Shown here piece by piece: positions 1-8,328 of a stretch of DNA of 63,039 nucleotides. A program made the translations under genes and the position numbers. The stretch lies in NCBI GenBank assembly GCA_002402465.1, contig DHFW01000036.1:1-63039 (forward strand). Direction: 5' to 3'. Every line of letters begins with the position of its first letter. Positions within the stretch are counted from its first letter, which is position 1. The stretch comes from Bacteroidales bacterium UBA4814. GTDB taxonomy: Bacteria; Bacteroidota; Bacteroidia; Bacteroidales; UBA7960. The notes under the pieces are model-generated. The model searched no databases. It saw only the letters and a program-made list of their open reading frames with translations, and was not told the DNA's origin.

Positions 1-24
1 TATGAGAAATTAGCCAAACTCAAG

Positions 25-52
25 ATGGGGGCAAATATAAATTTGCCCCCAT
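25..52. terminator. Perfect 12-bp hairpin downstream of the metalloprotease-like gene
   Basis: Bases 25-36 (ATGGGGGCAAAT) pair perfectly with 41-52 around a 4-base loop. The hairpin lies directly beyond the stop codon of the minus-strand gene at 58, where a transcription terminator is expected. There is no clear run of T after it on the minus strand, so it may instead stabilise the 3' end of the mRNA. Confidence 0.5.
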
Positions 53-57
53 ATATG

Positions 58-1301
58 TTAAAAATGCGAATTTATTAAAACAAAGGATTCCCAAGCCCAT
101 GGATTATTGCTGGTTGCATTTAGGTTGCCTCCACCTCCATTTTCTGCTTGAAGATAATGACCTGTGATCTTCGTTCTAAAAAGATAGGTTCCTTTTTCCT
201 GGCCGGGAATTAATTCAAAAGTTTCCCAATCCCACGGATTTGGACTGTTTGCAACAACGTTTCCACCTCCTCCATTTGCCGCTTGTAAATAATTCCCATT
301 TCTTGCTTGGAGAACGTAGTATGGGTGACCGTAAAGAGGACTTTCCATAAGATGAAAAGTTTCCCAAGCATAAGGATTTGTGCTGCTTGCAACAACATTT
401 CCGCCACCGCCATTTAAAGCTTGCACATAATGTCCATTACTTGTTCTTAAACAAACTCTCCTTCCAACACCATATAAATATTGTATTGCAAAAACATCCA
501 TTTGTGAAAAGCTCCAATCTCTCCATAAATCCTGGGAGTTCATTATGGAAAACTCATCATTAAATGAAGTACCTGGAATAAAAACATCATTGTACCAAAC
601 ACCTTCATGAACATGAGCATCAGTGTGAAGAAATCCCATGCAATGACCTATGTTATGAGAAATATTGTAAGTCTTTTGCGCTAAGGACAAAGGGCCCGCA
701 TCAAAATCTTCCACGTCAAGATTTATTAATATTTCAGAACCTGGCTTACCCCCAACAGGGAAAGTTCCAGCAGCTACAACTGGCAAATAATAAGGATATG
801 AAATCCAGCTACATAAACATAAGTAATCCTCTAATACCCCATCATCACTTTTAATCAAGATATCAAATTGACCGGATGTAACCAAAGAAAAATTGAGCCT
901 ACAATCAGGAATATTATTCCAATTAGTTATAGCCTGATTGATTGCTGTTCTCCACTGGCTTGTAGGCGGTATTGAATTATCAATTTTTACTCTTATGTTA
1001 GTTTGGTTCTCAAAAGAAACAAGGGTCTCTGTTCTCCAATGTTTACTTGAAATCTCTTTATTGTAACTCAGGGGAAATAAAATGTCTCCTTGCACAATTA
1101 AATATTTGTCGCTAATTCGGATTTCTGATTCGTCAAAACCTAGAGTAAGGATTAGCTTGTAAATCGGACTTTCTCTTAAAGAGTTAAGGTCGATATACTG
1201 AAATTCATTTTCAGTTTCAGGAGTTTCTTCTTTTATGCTAGTATCTTTTTCGCAAGAAAAAAAGCAAAAATTGCAAAGGTCAAAAAAAAGATTTTTTTCA
1301 T
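58..1301 (-). CDS. M57-like secreted lipoprotein with fascin-like beta-trefoil repeats; catalytic Glu missing; frameshifted leader
   Basis: The long open frame (58-1095, first start a GTG) carries a zincin-like domain. Where M57 family peptidases have HEIGH followed by a distal HTD, it reads HNIGHCMGFLHTD, so the catalytic Glu is Asn (codon 652-654, AAC). The C-terminal ~130 residues hold three repeats of about 44 residues, each with a GGGGN turn and a WE/WESF end, like the beta-trefoil fascin repeats that accompany such peptidases. The frame stays open upstream through SCEKD, a lipobox. An ATG at 1301 starts a hydrophobic leader (MKKIFFLTFAIFAFF) in another frame. One extra base in the A7 run 1257-1263 would join the two into a 414-residue lipoprotein. 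The region is about 40% GC, lower than the housekeeping genes. Either an inactive binding protein or a decaying gene; the frameshift may be a sequencing error. Confidence 0.7.
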
Positions 1302-1713
1302 AGTAAAAGTTTTTGTTTATAAATTAAAATTAGGGTATAAAATTTATCTTTTAAGTGAAGGCTTACTTTGGTAAAAGTAATATTTTTTATAAAAAAGTGT
1401 TACTTGAATCAAAAAATATTAGACCACTTCAGCAAGATGCCATAAATAAGAACATATTAACTGATCAAGGTTATTGCTGTAATATAGGGAAATAGATTTA
1501 AATCCCCCACCAATTTTTACTTTAAAATCCCAAAAAATCCAATAAAAAATCCCAGGAAACCTCTTTTATTATTCAGAAAAGAGCCAAGCAACAATTGGAA
1601 CTTTTTTAAGCCATACAAGTTAATGCTTTTTTACTCTTAACCGTTGAGCTGTCATCAAGCGTGAAAAGCCCCAATACCAGGTGTTGGAAACCATTGTTTT
1701 CGACATGTAAAGG
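1302..1713. other. AT-rich intergenic stretch with no recognisable gene
   Basis: About 410 bases, rich in A/T runs. I see no tRNA, strong hairpin, convincing promoter or conserved reading frame. The last ~60 bases could be decayed coding sequence continuing into the fragment at 1714, since an in-frame stretch there is interrupted by TAA at 1708-1710. Confidence 0.5.
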
Positions 1714-2127
1714 ATGGATGATTCCGGCCAGTTCATCCTTTCATCTGATGGCCAATATTCCTTGAATATAGGTTCGGCCCTTTCTGCAGGCAAAGCATAT
1801 ATAGGGGAGCGCAGCCTGAAATTAAGCCGCAAAACAGAACAAAACGTTTCTGCTTTGATTCCGGTTCAGCCAGGCGAGCAATGGGTGGTGTCCGTTAAAA
1901 GAAAATCTCCCTGGTTTAACGGGGCACTGGTTTTGACCGGCGATGAAGGCGCCCATTTTTATAAGGAAATCAGGGTTGGTTTGCCTTCCGCTCAGCATGG
2001 CTGGGACTCCTTATCACTTCAAGTCACTATTCCTGATGCTGACATAAGGAATCTGCAAGTAATTCTTCGAAATGGGGGGCGACTGAATGCCTGGTTTGAC
2101 CATTTGGTTATTGAAAGGGTAGAATAA
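1714..2127 (+). CDS. Small jelly-roll-like protein or C-terminal remnant of a larger surface protein
   Basis: An open frame of 137 codons. It has alternating hydrophobic beta-strand patterning and ends WFDHLVIERVE, which resembles the last strand of carbohydrate-binding jelly-roll modules at the C-termini of Bacteroidota secreted enzymes. There is no signal peptide. The frame is closed only six bases before the ATG by TAA (1708-1710), and sequence just upstream in the same frame looks compatible with coding. I therefore think it is the tail of a decayed longer gene rather than a complete one, although AAGG precedes the ATG. It is convergent with recO. I do not recognise the family with confidence. 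Confidence 0.4.
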   Translation: MDDSGQFILSSDGQYSLNIGSALSAGKAYIGERSLKLSRKTEQNVSALIPVQPGEQWVVSVKRKSPWFNGALVLTGDEGAHFYKEIRVGLPSAQHGWDSLSLQVTIPDADIRNLQVILRNGGRLNAWFDHLVIERVE

Positions 2128-2136
2128 ACCTACTCT

Positions 2137-2862
2137 TTAATGAAGCACGCTTTCCAATATGTGGTGCGATTTAATCTCTTTCAGGCCTTCGAGGTGCAGT
2201 CGATAATAATCGATGGTTTTATGCAGCAAAGTTTTCCGGTGTTCGGGTTTCAAGTGAATGCCTTCCAAATCTCCGAAACCGCACTTGCTAAGCTTGGTAA
2301 ACTGCTGGCTCAGCTCTTTGTCGAGGCAGATCTCGGGGCCATAATATACGGTTTGATACAGACCTTCTGCAAGGTTAAAAAAGCAACAGTACTCATTGAA
2401 ATTGTTCCGTGGCGAAAAGCCCAGGTGTCCGCTGAGCTGCAACAAAAATACCAGGTGAAAGTCGGCAATACGGCCATCGGACTGATCCAGGAACACCAGG
2501 CTTTCTTTCACAAAATCGAACATGGCCGGGCTGGGGTCCGACTCTTTCACCACGCCCGAAAGTATCTCAGCAAGGAAAATGGCAATGGAGGTTTTGGTAA
2601 TGTCGTAAGGTATGCTTTGCCAGGGTTCAGGGTTTGTGATTTCGCGGATGTGCTGCAATCCACCACGATCCTTGCGGTAAATTACCATATCGACGATGGT
2701 CAGCGGCTGGAAAATATTCTGCTTGATGCGCGCTTTTGTCTTCCTTACACCCTGTACAATAAACGACTGCAGGCCTGCCTCACGTGTAAATATTTTAGCA
2801 ATGACGCTGGTTTCGCCATAGCTGAAGTGATGCAAAACAATGCCGCTGGTTTTTTCGATCAT
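2137..2862 (-). CDS. recO: DNA repair protein RecO
   Basis: RecO anneals complementary single strands and, with RecR, loads RecA at gaps in the RecFOR pathway. The N-terminus (MIEKTSGIVLHHFSYGETS) is the typical start of the OB-fold, followed by the FTREAGLQSFIVQGVRK segment. The helical C-terminal domain follows. Length is 241 residues, normal for Bacteroidota RecO. The frame is open upstream to a TTG at 2871, but I chose the ATG at 2862 because the family normally begins there. It lies 35 bases downstream of porZ on the same strand and is probably co-transcribed with it. The near-complete antisense frame is a codon-usage shadow. Confidence 0.93.
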   Translation of the reverse strand: MIEKTSGIVLHHFSYGETSVIAKIFTREAGLQSFIVQGVRKTKARIKQNIFQPLTIVDMVIYRKDRGGLQHIREITNPEPWQSIPYDITKTSIAIFLAEILSGVVKESDPSPAMFDFVKESLVFLDQSDGRIADFHLVFLLQLSGHLGFSPRNNFNEYCCFFNLAEGLYQTVYYGPEICLDKELSQQFTKLSKCGFGDLEGIHLKPEHRKTLLHKTIDYYRLHLEGLKEIKSHHILESVLH

Positions 2863-2897
2863 GGCGGGCAAAAGCTATAGCAGTATTGGTTCCTGTT

Positions 2898-5246
2898 TTA
2901 GTTTACAAAAAGGATCTTGGTTACCATGGTTTCGCTGCCATCATCGTTGGTCGAGAACACCAGGTAAACGCCTGTTGCCGGCCTGCGCCCCCAGAGGTCC
3001 TGCCCGTTCCATACGGCCTGCCCACCCTCGGCAATGGTCTCATGCACCAGGTTTCCGTTTATGTCGGTAATCTTTACCAAGGCATTTTTTACCAGGCCCT
3101 TCACTGCAATATAGCCTGAATAGCCCGGCCGCACCGGGTTGGGATAGGCATACACATCGGTGTGTGCCAGGGGTGCATCGGTTGCCAGTCCACGGAAGGA
3201 GACAATGCCCTTGTCGGTGGCAAAGAAAACCTCGCCGGTTTGTCCATCAATGGCAATATCCAGCACGTTGTTCGAAGGCAAGGGGCTGTTCTCGGCAGTA
3301 AAATGAAACACGGTTTCGCGCCCATCTGACGATAGCAGAAATGCCCCAGAGCGGTTGGTGCCAAACCATTTTTTATTGGAGCCATCCACCGCAATGGCAT
3401 TTATGGTTTCGGTTTCGAACAGTATGCCGGCAAATCCATCTTGCACCACAATAATTTGCTGGGCATTGATCGGGTCGCCCGAAAACGCTCTTTGCGGAGC
3501 GTAAAACACAGCCACGCCCTTGTCGGTACCCACCCAGATATAGCCATCATGATCAACGGCAAGAGTGGTTACATTGTTAGAAGGTAATCCACCGCTGCCA
3601 TCACTGGTAGTGAGCCTGCGGGCCTGGAAGTCGTTGTCGCTGTTCAGGTTGTTTTCCTTAAACACATAGATGCCACCACCATTGGGCAGGGCTGCCCATT
3701 TCTGGCCGCGTTGGTCAATCACCAGCCTTCCGGCGATCTGACTGGTTGCAACAATACCCTGGCTGCTGAAACTGAGCCACTCGTTGTTATCCTTTTTTAC
3801 CACAATGGGACGGAGGGTGTTGCTGTTGGTCATCCATACGTTGCCGCTGTTGTCCACGGCCACCCCGCCAATTCTGATGTGGTCGTTTACTTCAAAGCGC
3901 CGCTGGAGGGGGCTGTTGCTGTCATCCCAGAGGGTTACCGGGCCTTCGGGCGTAAACTCCAGCAGCCCTTCGGTCCAGGAGGCCGCATACACTTTTTGCG
4001 GATTGCCAGGGTCAACCGCAATGCGTATGATATCCCAAACCCCATTCATAATGGGATAACTGGCCATAAAAAACCATTTCCAGTTTCCGTTGGAGAACAT
4101 AAAAACGCCGTTGGAGTTCCAGGTGTTGCCCCCCACCGGCGATATGGCTCCAGGGGCCACCCATAAGTTCCCGCCTCCGGTGGCAAGGCCATAGGCGTTG
4201 GAAGTGGCTGGCCCGGGCAAGATGATACGGAGAAAAGTAGTGGGTGCATTGCGACGAATCAGCCCATCGTTAACATCGCCAAGCCAAAGCTGGTTGTTTT
4301 CATCAAACATCACATCCAGTGCCCTGACCTGCCCATCGTAGTAGTTGTCGATCCTTTCGAGGTGCGTGAGGTCGGAGTTGAAAATGTCAACAAAAAAATC
4401 GTTGGAAACCAATAGTTTGCCACCACTCACTTTGAGCTTGCGCCTGTTTCCTGTGTAGGGCTGTTCGCCCATGTTGAAAAGTTCCCAGGCCGTGCCGTCG
4501 AAGATAAAGAGCTGGTCGTTTGTGGCTCCAGCCACATTAGCCAGCAAATGGTTTTCGAACCAAGCCACCATGTTTACGGTTTCGTTGGTCTGCCCTGAGA
4601 CATTGATCTTATGCCAATTCTGAAAGTCGGCCAGGTTCACTCCCTGTGCCGGTGCGCTGAGCAATCCTGCGTTGGTTGCTGCAAAAAAATGGGTGCCGGA
4701 GTGGGTCAGATCAAAAACTTCCACTTGGCTTCCCACTGGCCCGATAAAATAGGTGTCGCGAATCAGGTAAGCAACCAGATCGAACTCCACAATGCCAAAA
4801 CCTGTGGCAAGATAGGCCCGATTGTCCCGTACCAAAATGTTGTTAATCCGCTTACTCCCCATTATTGACGAGCGCCTGATGTCAGGTACATTTATGAAGT
4901 GATTTCCCTGAATAAGATCGAGATTTCCGTTGGCATATCCCACCAGCACCAGATCGTGAGGCCCGGAATACGCCAGGCTGGTAATGCCAAAATCGGTCAA
5001 CCCCTGCACCTTGTCAATTTTTTCTACGCTGTTGTCGGTTTTATTAAAAACGACCAGGCCATACTCTGTGGCACCAATCATTTTTTCAGGGGTTTCGGCC
5101 AGTGCAATTACCCTGTTGTTGGGCAGGTGATGCCGCCAATGACCCAAAGGAATGTTCTGACCCAGCGCTGCCGAAACGCAATTCAATGAAACTGCAAGGG
5201 TCAAAAAAATTATTGCAGAGAAACTTAAAGATTTGATTCTTATCAT
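2898..5246 (-). CDS. porZ: Type IX secretion system protein PorZ (two-component-regulator-propeller fold)
   Basis: PorZ is a surface component of the T9SS attachment complex that in Porphyromonas binds anionic LPS and delivers it to the PorU sortase. The 782-residue protein has a signal peptide, then beta-propeller repeats (GLTDFGITSLAYSG, GGLPSNNVTTLAVDHDGYIWVGTDKGV and similar). It ends in a T9SS-type C-terminal domain with YPNPVRPGYSG, VKITDINGNLV and GRRPATGVYLV. Length, fold order and C-terminal domain fit PorZ. The open frame extends 53 codons further upstream, but the ATG at 5246 opens directly on the signal peptide (MIRIKSLSFSAIIFLTLAVS), so I use it. It heads a probable porZ-recO unit. 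The alternative is another propeller protein secreted by T9SS. Confidence 0.82.
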   Translation of the reverse strand: MIRIKSLSFSAIIFLTLAVSLNCVSAALGQNIPLGHWRHHLPNNRVIALAETPEKMIGATEYGLVVFNKTDNSVEKIDKVQGLTDFGITSLAYSGPHDLVLVGYANGNLDLIQGNHFINVPDIRRSSIMGSKRINNILVRDNRAYLATGFGIVEFDLVAYLIRDTYFIGPVGSQVEVFDLTHSGTHFFAATNAGLLSAPAQGVNLADFQNWHKINVSGQTNETVNMVAWFENHLLANVAGATNDQLFIFDGTAWELFNMGEQPYTGNRRKLKVSGGKLLVSNDFFVDIFNSDLTHLERIDNYYDGQVRALDVMFDENNQLWLGDVNDGLIRRNAPTTFLRIILPGPATSNAYGLATGGGNLWVAPGAISPVGGNTWNSNGVFMFSNGNWKWFFMASYPIMNGVWDIIRIAVDPGNPQKVYAASWTEGLLEFTPEGPVTLWDDSNSPLQRRFEVNDHIRIGGVAVDNSGNVWMTNSNTLRPIVVKKDNNEWLSFSSQGIVATSQIAGRLVIDQRGQKWAALPNGGGIYVFKENNLNSDNDFQARRLTTSDGSGGLPSNNVTTLAVDHDGYIWVGTDKGVAVFYAPQRAFSGDPINAQQIIVVQDGFAGILFETETINAIAVDGSNKKWFGTNRSGAFLLSSDGRETVFHFTAENSPLPSNNVLDIAIDGQTGEVFFATDKGIVSFRGLATDAPLAHTDVYAYPNPVRPGYSGYIAVKGLVKNALVKITDINGNLVHETIAEGGQAVWNGQDLWGRRPATGVYLVFSTNDDGSETMVTKILFVN

Positions 5247-5438
5247 GTAGTACAATTTTCTGAAATCCTGCCCAAAAAGAGCAGGACATGCAAAATTAAC
5301 CAAAAACACCGGCAAAGGTTGCATTATTGATTGCATAAATATAACGACCATGCTCCTGCCAGAATTGTGAAAAGCACCAGGATTTGCTTTTGCCCTGACT
5401 TGCATCTTTTTGCAGGGTTTTTATATGAGGGTTTTTTA

Positions 5439-5446
5439 TAATTTTG
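5439..5446 (+). promoter_or_regulatory. Candidate -7 box for the cys operon
   Basis: TAATTTTG matches the Bacteroidetes -7 consensus TAnnTTTG exactly and lies about 67 bases before the cysC ATG. No TTTG or TTG is present at the right distance upstream, so this is only a candidate. Confidence 0.3.
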
Positions 5447-5512
5447 CAGTTCCCGAAAGGCAGCTTTTTTGTTTTTTGGAGAATGCCCGATAAACCTGAA
5501 TAAACATCACCC

Positions 5513-6115
5513 ATGGAGAAAAAACCCGCTTCAATGATGTGTTCCTTTTTGCAGCGTCTTGACAAGGAACGGCTGCTGGAGCAGAAGGCACTGGTGATTT
5601 GGCTCACCGGCCTGTCGGGTTCGGGCAAAACGACCATTGCCATCGATTTTGAAAAAAAACTGCACCAGATGGGCTTCAAAACGCAGGTGTTCGATGCCGA
5701 CTTTATCCGCACCAGTATTAACCGCGATTTGGACTTTTCCATGGAAGGCCGCATCGAGAACATTCGCCGCATGGCCGCCATATCCAGGCTGTTTCTCGAA
5801 GCTGGATTGGTGGTAATCAGCTGCTTTATAAGTCCTACGCGACGCATCAGACAAATGGCACGCACTATCGTTGGGGCTGCTGATTTTTGCGAAGTTTATG
5901 TTAATGCGCCTTTCGAAGTATGCGAAGCACGAGATCCCAAGGGCCTATATCAAAAAGCACGTCAGGGTGAATTAAAAAACTTTACCGGTATCGACTCGCC
6001 TTATGAGCCGCCCGAAAACCCCGACCTTGAGATTCGCACTGACCAATGCAGTGTTTCTGATGCTGTAAACGAGTTGATCGACTTTATATTACCGAAAATA
6101 GTTTTTAAAGAATAA
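5513..6115 (+). CDS. cysC: Adenylyl-sulfate kinase (APS kinase)
   Basis: CysC phosphorylates adenosine 5'-phosphosulfate to PAPS. The P-loop GLSGSGKT is at residues 33-40. The APS-binding region reads DADFIRTSINRDLDFS, close to the family LDGDNVRHGLNRDLGFS but with the usual GDN altered. The later segment DPKGLYQKARQGELKNFTGIDSPYEPP is highly typical. Length is 200 residues, normal. It is first in an operon with cysD (5-base gap) and cysN. With no PAPS reductase or sulfite reductase nearby, PAPS made here could serve reductive assimilation from genes elsewhere, or sulfation of polysaccharides or lipids. Confidence 0.94.
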   Translation: MEKKPASMMCSFLQRLDKERLLEQKALVIWLTGLSGSGKTTIAIDFEKKLHQMGFKTQVFDADFIRTSINRDLDFSMEGRIENIRRMAAISRLFLEAGLVVISCFISPTRRIRQMARTIVGAADFCEVYVNAPFEVCEARDPKGLYQKARQGELKNFTGIDSPYEPPENPDLEIRTDQCSVSDAVNELIDFILPKIVFKE

Positions 6116-6120
6116 TCCTT

Positions 6121-7026
6121 ATGCAATCTTACAACCTCAGTCACCTGCGCGAACTGGAAGCAGAGTCCATGTTTGTGATACGTGAGGTAGCCGCCCAGTT
6201 CGAGAAACCCGCCTTGCTGTTTTCAGGGGGTAAGGACTCCATCGTTATGTTGCATTTGGCCAACAAGGCTTTTTCCCCGGCTAAGATTCCCTTTCCGCTC
6301 TTGCATATCGACACCGGGCATAACTTTCCCGAGACCCTCGAATATCGCGACAAACTGGTTAAAAAACTGGGCGCCCGCCTGGTGGTAGGCTATGTGCAGG
6401 ACAGCATCGACAAGGGCCGTGTTGTGGAAGAGACTGGCCCCCAAGCCAGCCGTAACAGGTTGCAGACGGTTACCTTGCTCGACGCCATTGAAGAGCATGG
6501 ATTCGATGCACTGCTGGGCGGTGGGCGCCGCGACGAAGAGAAAGCTCGTGCCAAAGAGCGCTTCTTCTCGCACCGCGATGAATTCGGGCAGTGGGACCCC
6601 AAAAACCAGCGCCCTGAATTGTGGAATCTCTTCAACGGCCGAAAAAAAATGGGCGAACATTTTAGGGTATTCCCCTTGAGTAACTGGACAGAAATGGACG
6701 TATGGCAATATGTATTGCTCGAAAACATTGATATGCCTTCGCTGTATTTTTCACACGACCGCGAATGTGTCAATCGCAAAGGCACCCTTCTTGCACGGAG
6801 TGAATATATTAAGCTGATGGATGGCGAAAAATGGGAAAAGATGCACATTCGTTTCCGTACCATTGGCGATATGAGTTGCACCGGTGCTACCGTGTCACAG
6901 GCCAACTCCCTCGAAGAAATCATTCAGGAAGTGGCTGCCTCCAGGGTAACTGAACGCGGATCGCGTGCCGATGATAAGCGCAGCGAAACCGCCATGGAAG
7001 ACCGTAAAAAAGAAGGTTATTTTTAA
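6121..7026 (+). CDS. cysD: Sulfate adenylyltransferase subunit 2
   Basis: CysD is the catalytic PP-loop subunit of the heterodimeric ATP sulfurylase that makes APS from sulfate and ATP. The pyrophosphatase motif FSGGKDS lies at residues 34-40. The segments LHIDTGHNFPET, GGGRRDEEKARAKER and DRECVNRKGTLL are diagnostic. The C-terminus contains RGSRADDKRSETAMEDRKKEGYF-like sequence typical of the family. It has 301 residues, the normal length. It sits between cysC and cysN, with 13 bases before the cysN ATG, so the three genes are almost certainly one transcript. Confidence 0.96.
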   Translation: MQSYNLSHLRELEAESMFVIREVAAQFEKPALLFSGGKDSIVMLHLANKAFSPAKIPFPLLHIDTGHNFPETLEYRDKLVKKLGARLVVGYVQDSIDKGRVVEETGPQASRNRLQTVTLLDAIEEHGFDALLGGGRRDEEKARAKERFFSHRDEFGQWDPKNQRPELWNLFNGRKKMGEHFRVFPLSNWTEMDVWQYVLLENIDMPSLYFSHDRECVNRKGTLLARSEYIKLMDGEKWEKMHIRFRTIGDMSCTGATVSQANSLEEIIQEVAASRVTERGSRADDKRSETAMEDRKKEGYF

Positions 7027-7039
7027 AAATCAGGCTGTA

Positions 7040-8314
7040 ATGGAACATTTTTCAGGAAACGGATACCTTGATATGGAGCTGCTGCGCTTTACCACCGCCG
7101 GCAGTGTTGACGATGGCAAAAGCACCCTTATTGGCCGCTTGCTTTACGACAGTAAATCCATTTTCGAAGATCAGTACGAAGCCATCAGGCTAAGCAGCGA
7201 GCGCCGTGGTGAGCCCGAGGTGAACCTTGCCCTGCTTACCGATGGGCTTCGCGCTGAACGCGAACAAGGCATTACCATTGATGTGGCCTACCGCTATTTT
7301 GCCACTCCCAAAAGGAAGTTTATTATTGCCGACACACCGGGCCATATTCAATACACCCGCAACATGGTTACAGGGGCATCTACCGCCAACCTGGCCATTA
7401 TACTGGTAGATGCGCGCAAAGGGATGGTGGAACAAACCAAACGCCACGCTTTTATCGCCTCCTTGCTGGGCATTCCCCACCTGGTCATCTGTGTAAACAA
7501 AATGGACCTGATGGATTATGATCAGCAGGTGTTCGAACGTATCAAAAAGGAATTTCAGGGATTTGCATCAAAGTTTAAGGTGCACGATATTCAGTTTATT
7601 CCTATCAGCGCCCTTAAGGGGGATAACGTGGTGGAAAAATCGAAGCATATGCCTTGGTATGGTGGCTCCACACTATTGTACTTGCTGGAAACCATTCATA
7701 TCGGAAGCGACATAAACCTGGTCGACTGCCGCTTCCCGGTGCAGTATGTTATTCGTCCGCAAACCAACGAGTACCACGACTACCGCGGCTATGCCGGCCG
7801 GGTGGCCGGAGGTATTCTTAAGCCCGGCGACAAGGTAATGGTGCTTCCTTCGGGCTTTACTACGAAAATTAAAGCCATCGATGGCCCCGAAGGCCCGGTG
7901 CGGGAGGCTTTCGCCCCCATGTCGGTTACCATCAGGCTCGAAGATGAGCTCGATGTGAGTCGGGGCGATATGATTGTGAGGGTTAACAACGTGCCCGAGA
8001 TTTCGCAGGATATTGACATGATGGTTTGCTGGATGAACCCTGTAAAACTTCAGCTTAACGGAAAGTATGCCATTAGGCACACTACCCGTGAAGCCCGTTG
8101 CGTGGTGAAAAATATCCTTTACAAAGTGGATGTTAACACCCTGCATCGCATTCAGGATGATAAGGAAGTGGGGATGAACGACATAGCCCGCATTTCGGTG
8201 CGAACCACCAAGCCCTTTTTCTTCGACAAGTACCAGATAAACCGGTTCACGGGCAGTGTGATATTGATCGATGAAGGCACCAACGAAACCGTTGGCGCTG
8301 GCATGATTATTTAA
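7040..8314 (+). CDS. cysN: Sulfate adenylyltransferase subunit 1 (GTPase)
   Basis: CysN is an EF-Tu-like GTPase that drives APS synthesis with CysD. From the ATG at 7040 the protein has 424 residues. The P-loop GSVDDGKST is at about 21-29, switch II is DTPGHIQYTRNM, and NKMD is the guanine-specificity motif. Two beta-barrel domains follow. The frame is open upstream to 6965, inside cysD, but that start would add a tail unlike the family, so I use 7040. There is no fused CysC kinase domain, consistent with the separate cysC upstream. It converges on the pbp1A gene with only 14 bases between stops. Confidence 0.95.
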   Translation: MEHFSGNGYLDMELLRFTTAGSVDDGKSTLIGRLLYDSKSIFEDQYEAIRLSSERRGEPEVNLALLTDGLRAEREQGITIDVAYRYFATPKRKFIIADTPGHIQYTRNMVTGASTANLAIILVDARKGMVEQTKRHAFIASLLGIPHLVICVNKMDLMDYDQQVFERIKKEFQGFASKFKVHDIQFIPISALKGDNVVEKSKHMPWYGGSTLLYLLETIHIGSDINLVDCRFPVQYVIRPQTNEYHDYRGYAGRVAGGILKPGDKVMVLPSGFTTKIKAIDGPEGPVREAFAPMSVTIRLEDELDVSRGDMIVRVNNVPEISQDIDMMVCWMNPVKLQLNGKYAIRHTTREARCVVKNILYKVDVNTLHRIQDDKEVGMNDIARISVRTTKPFFFDKYQINRFTGSVILIDEGTNETVGAGMII

Positions 8315-8328
8315 AAATCGTGCTTTAA

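Noticed and set aside
2140..2880. A 246-codon plus-strand open frame covering all of recO
   Set aside because: It mirrors recO exactly, has no recognisable domain and follows from codon bias on the real strand.
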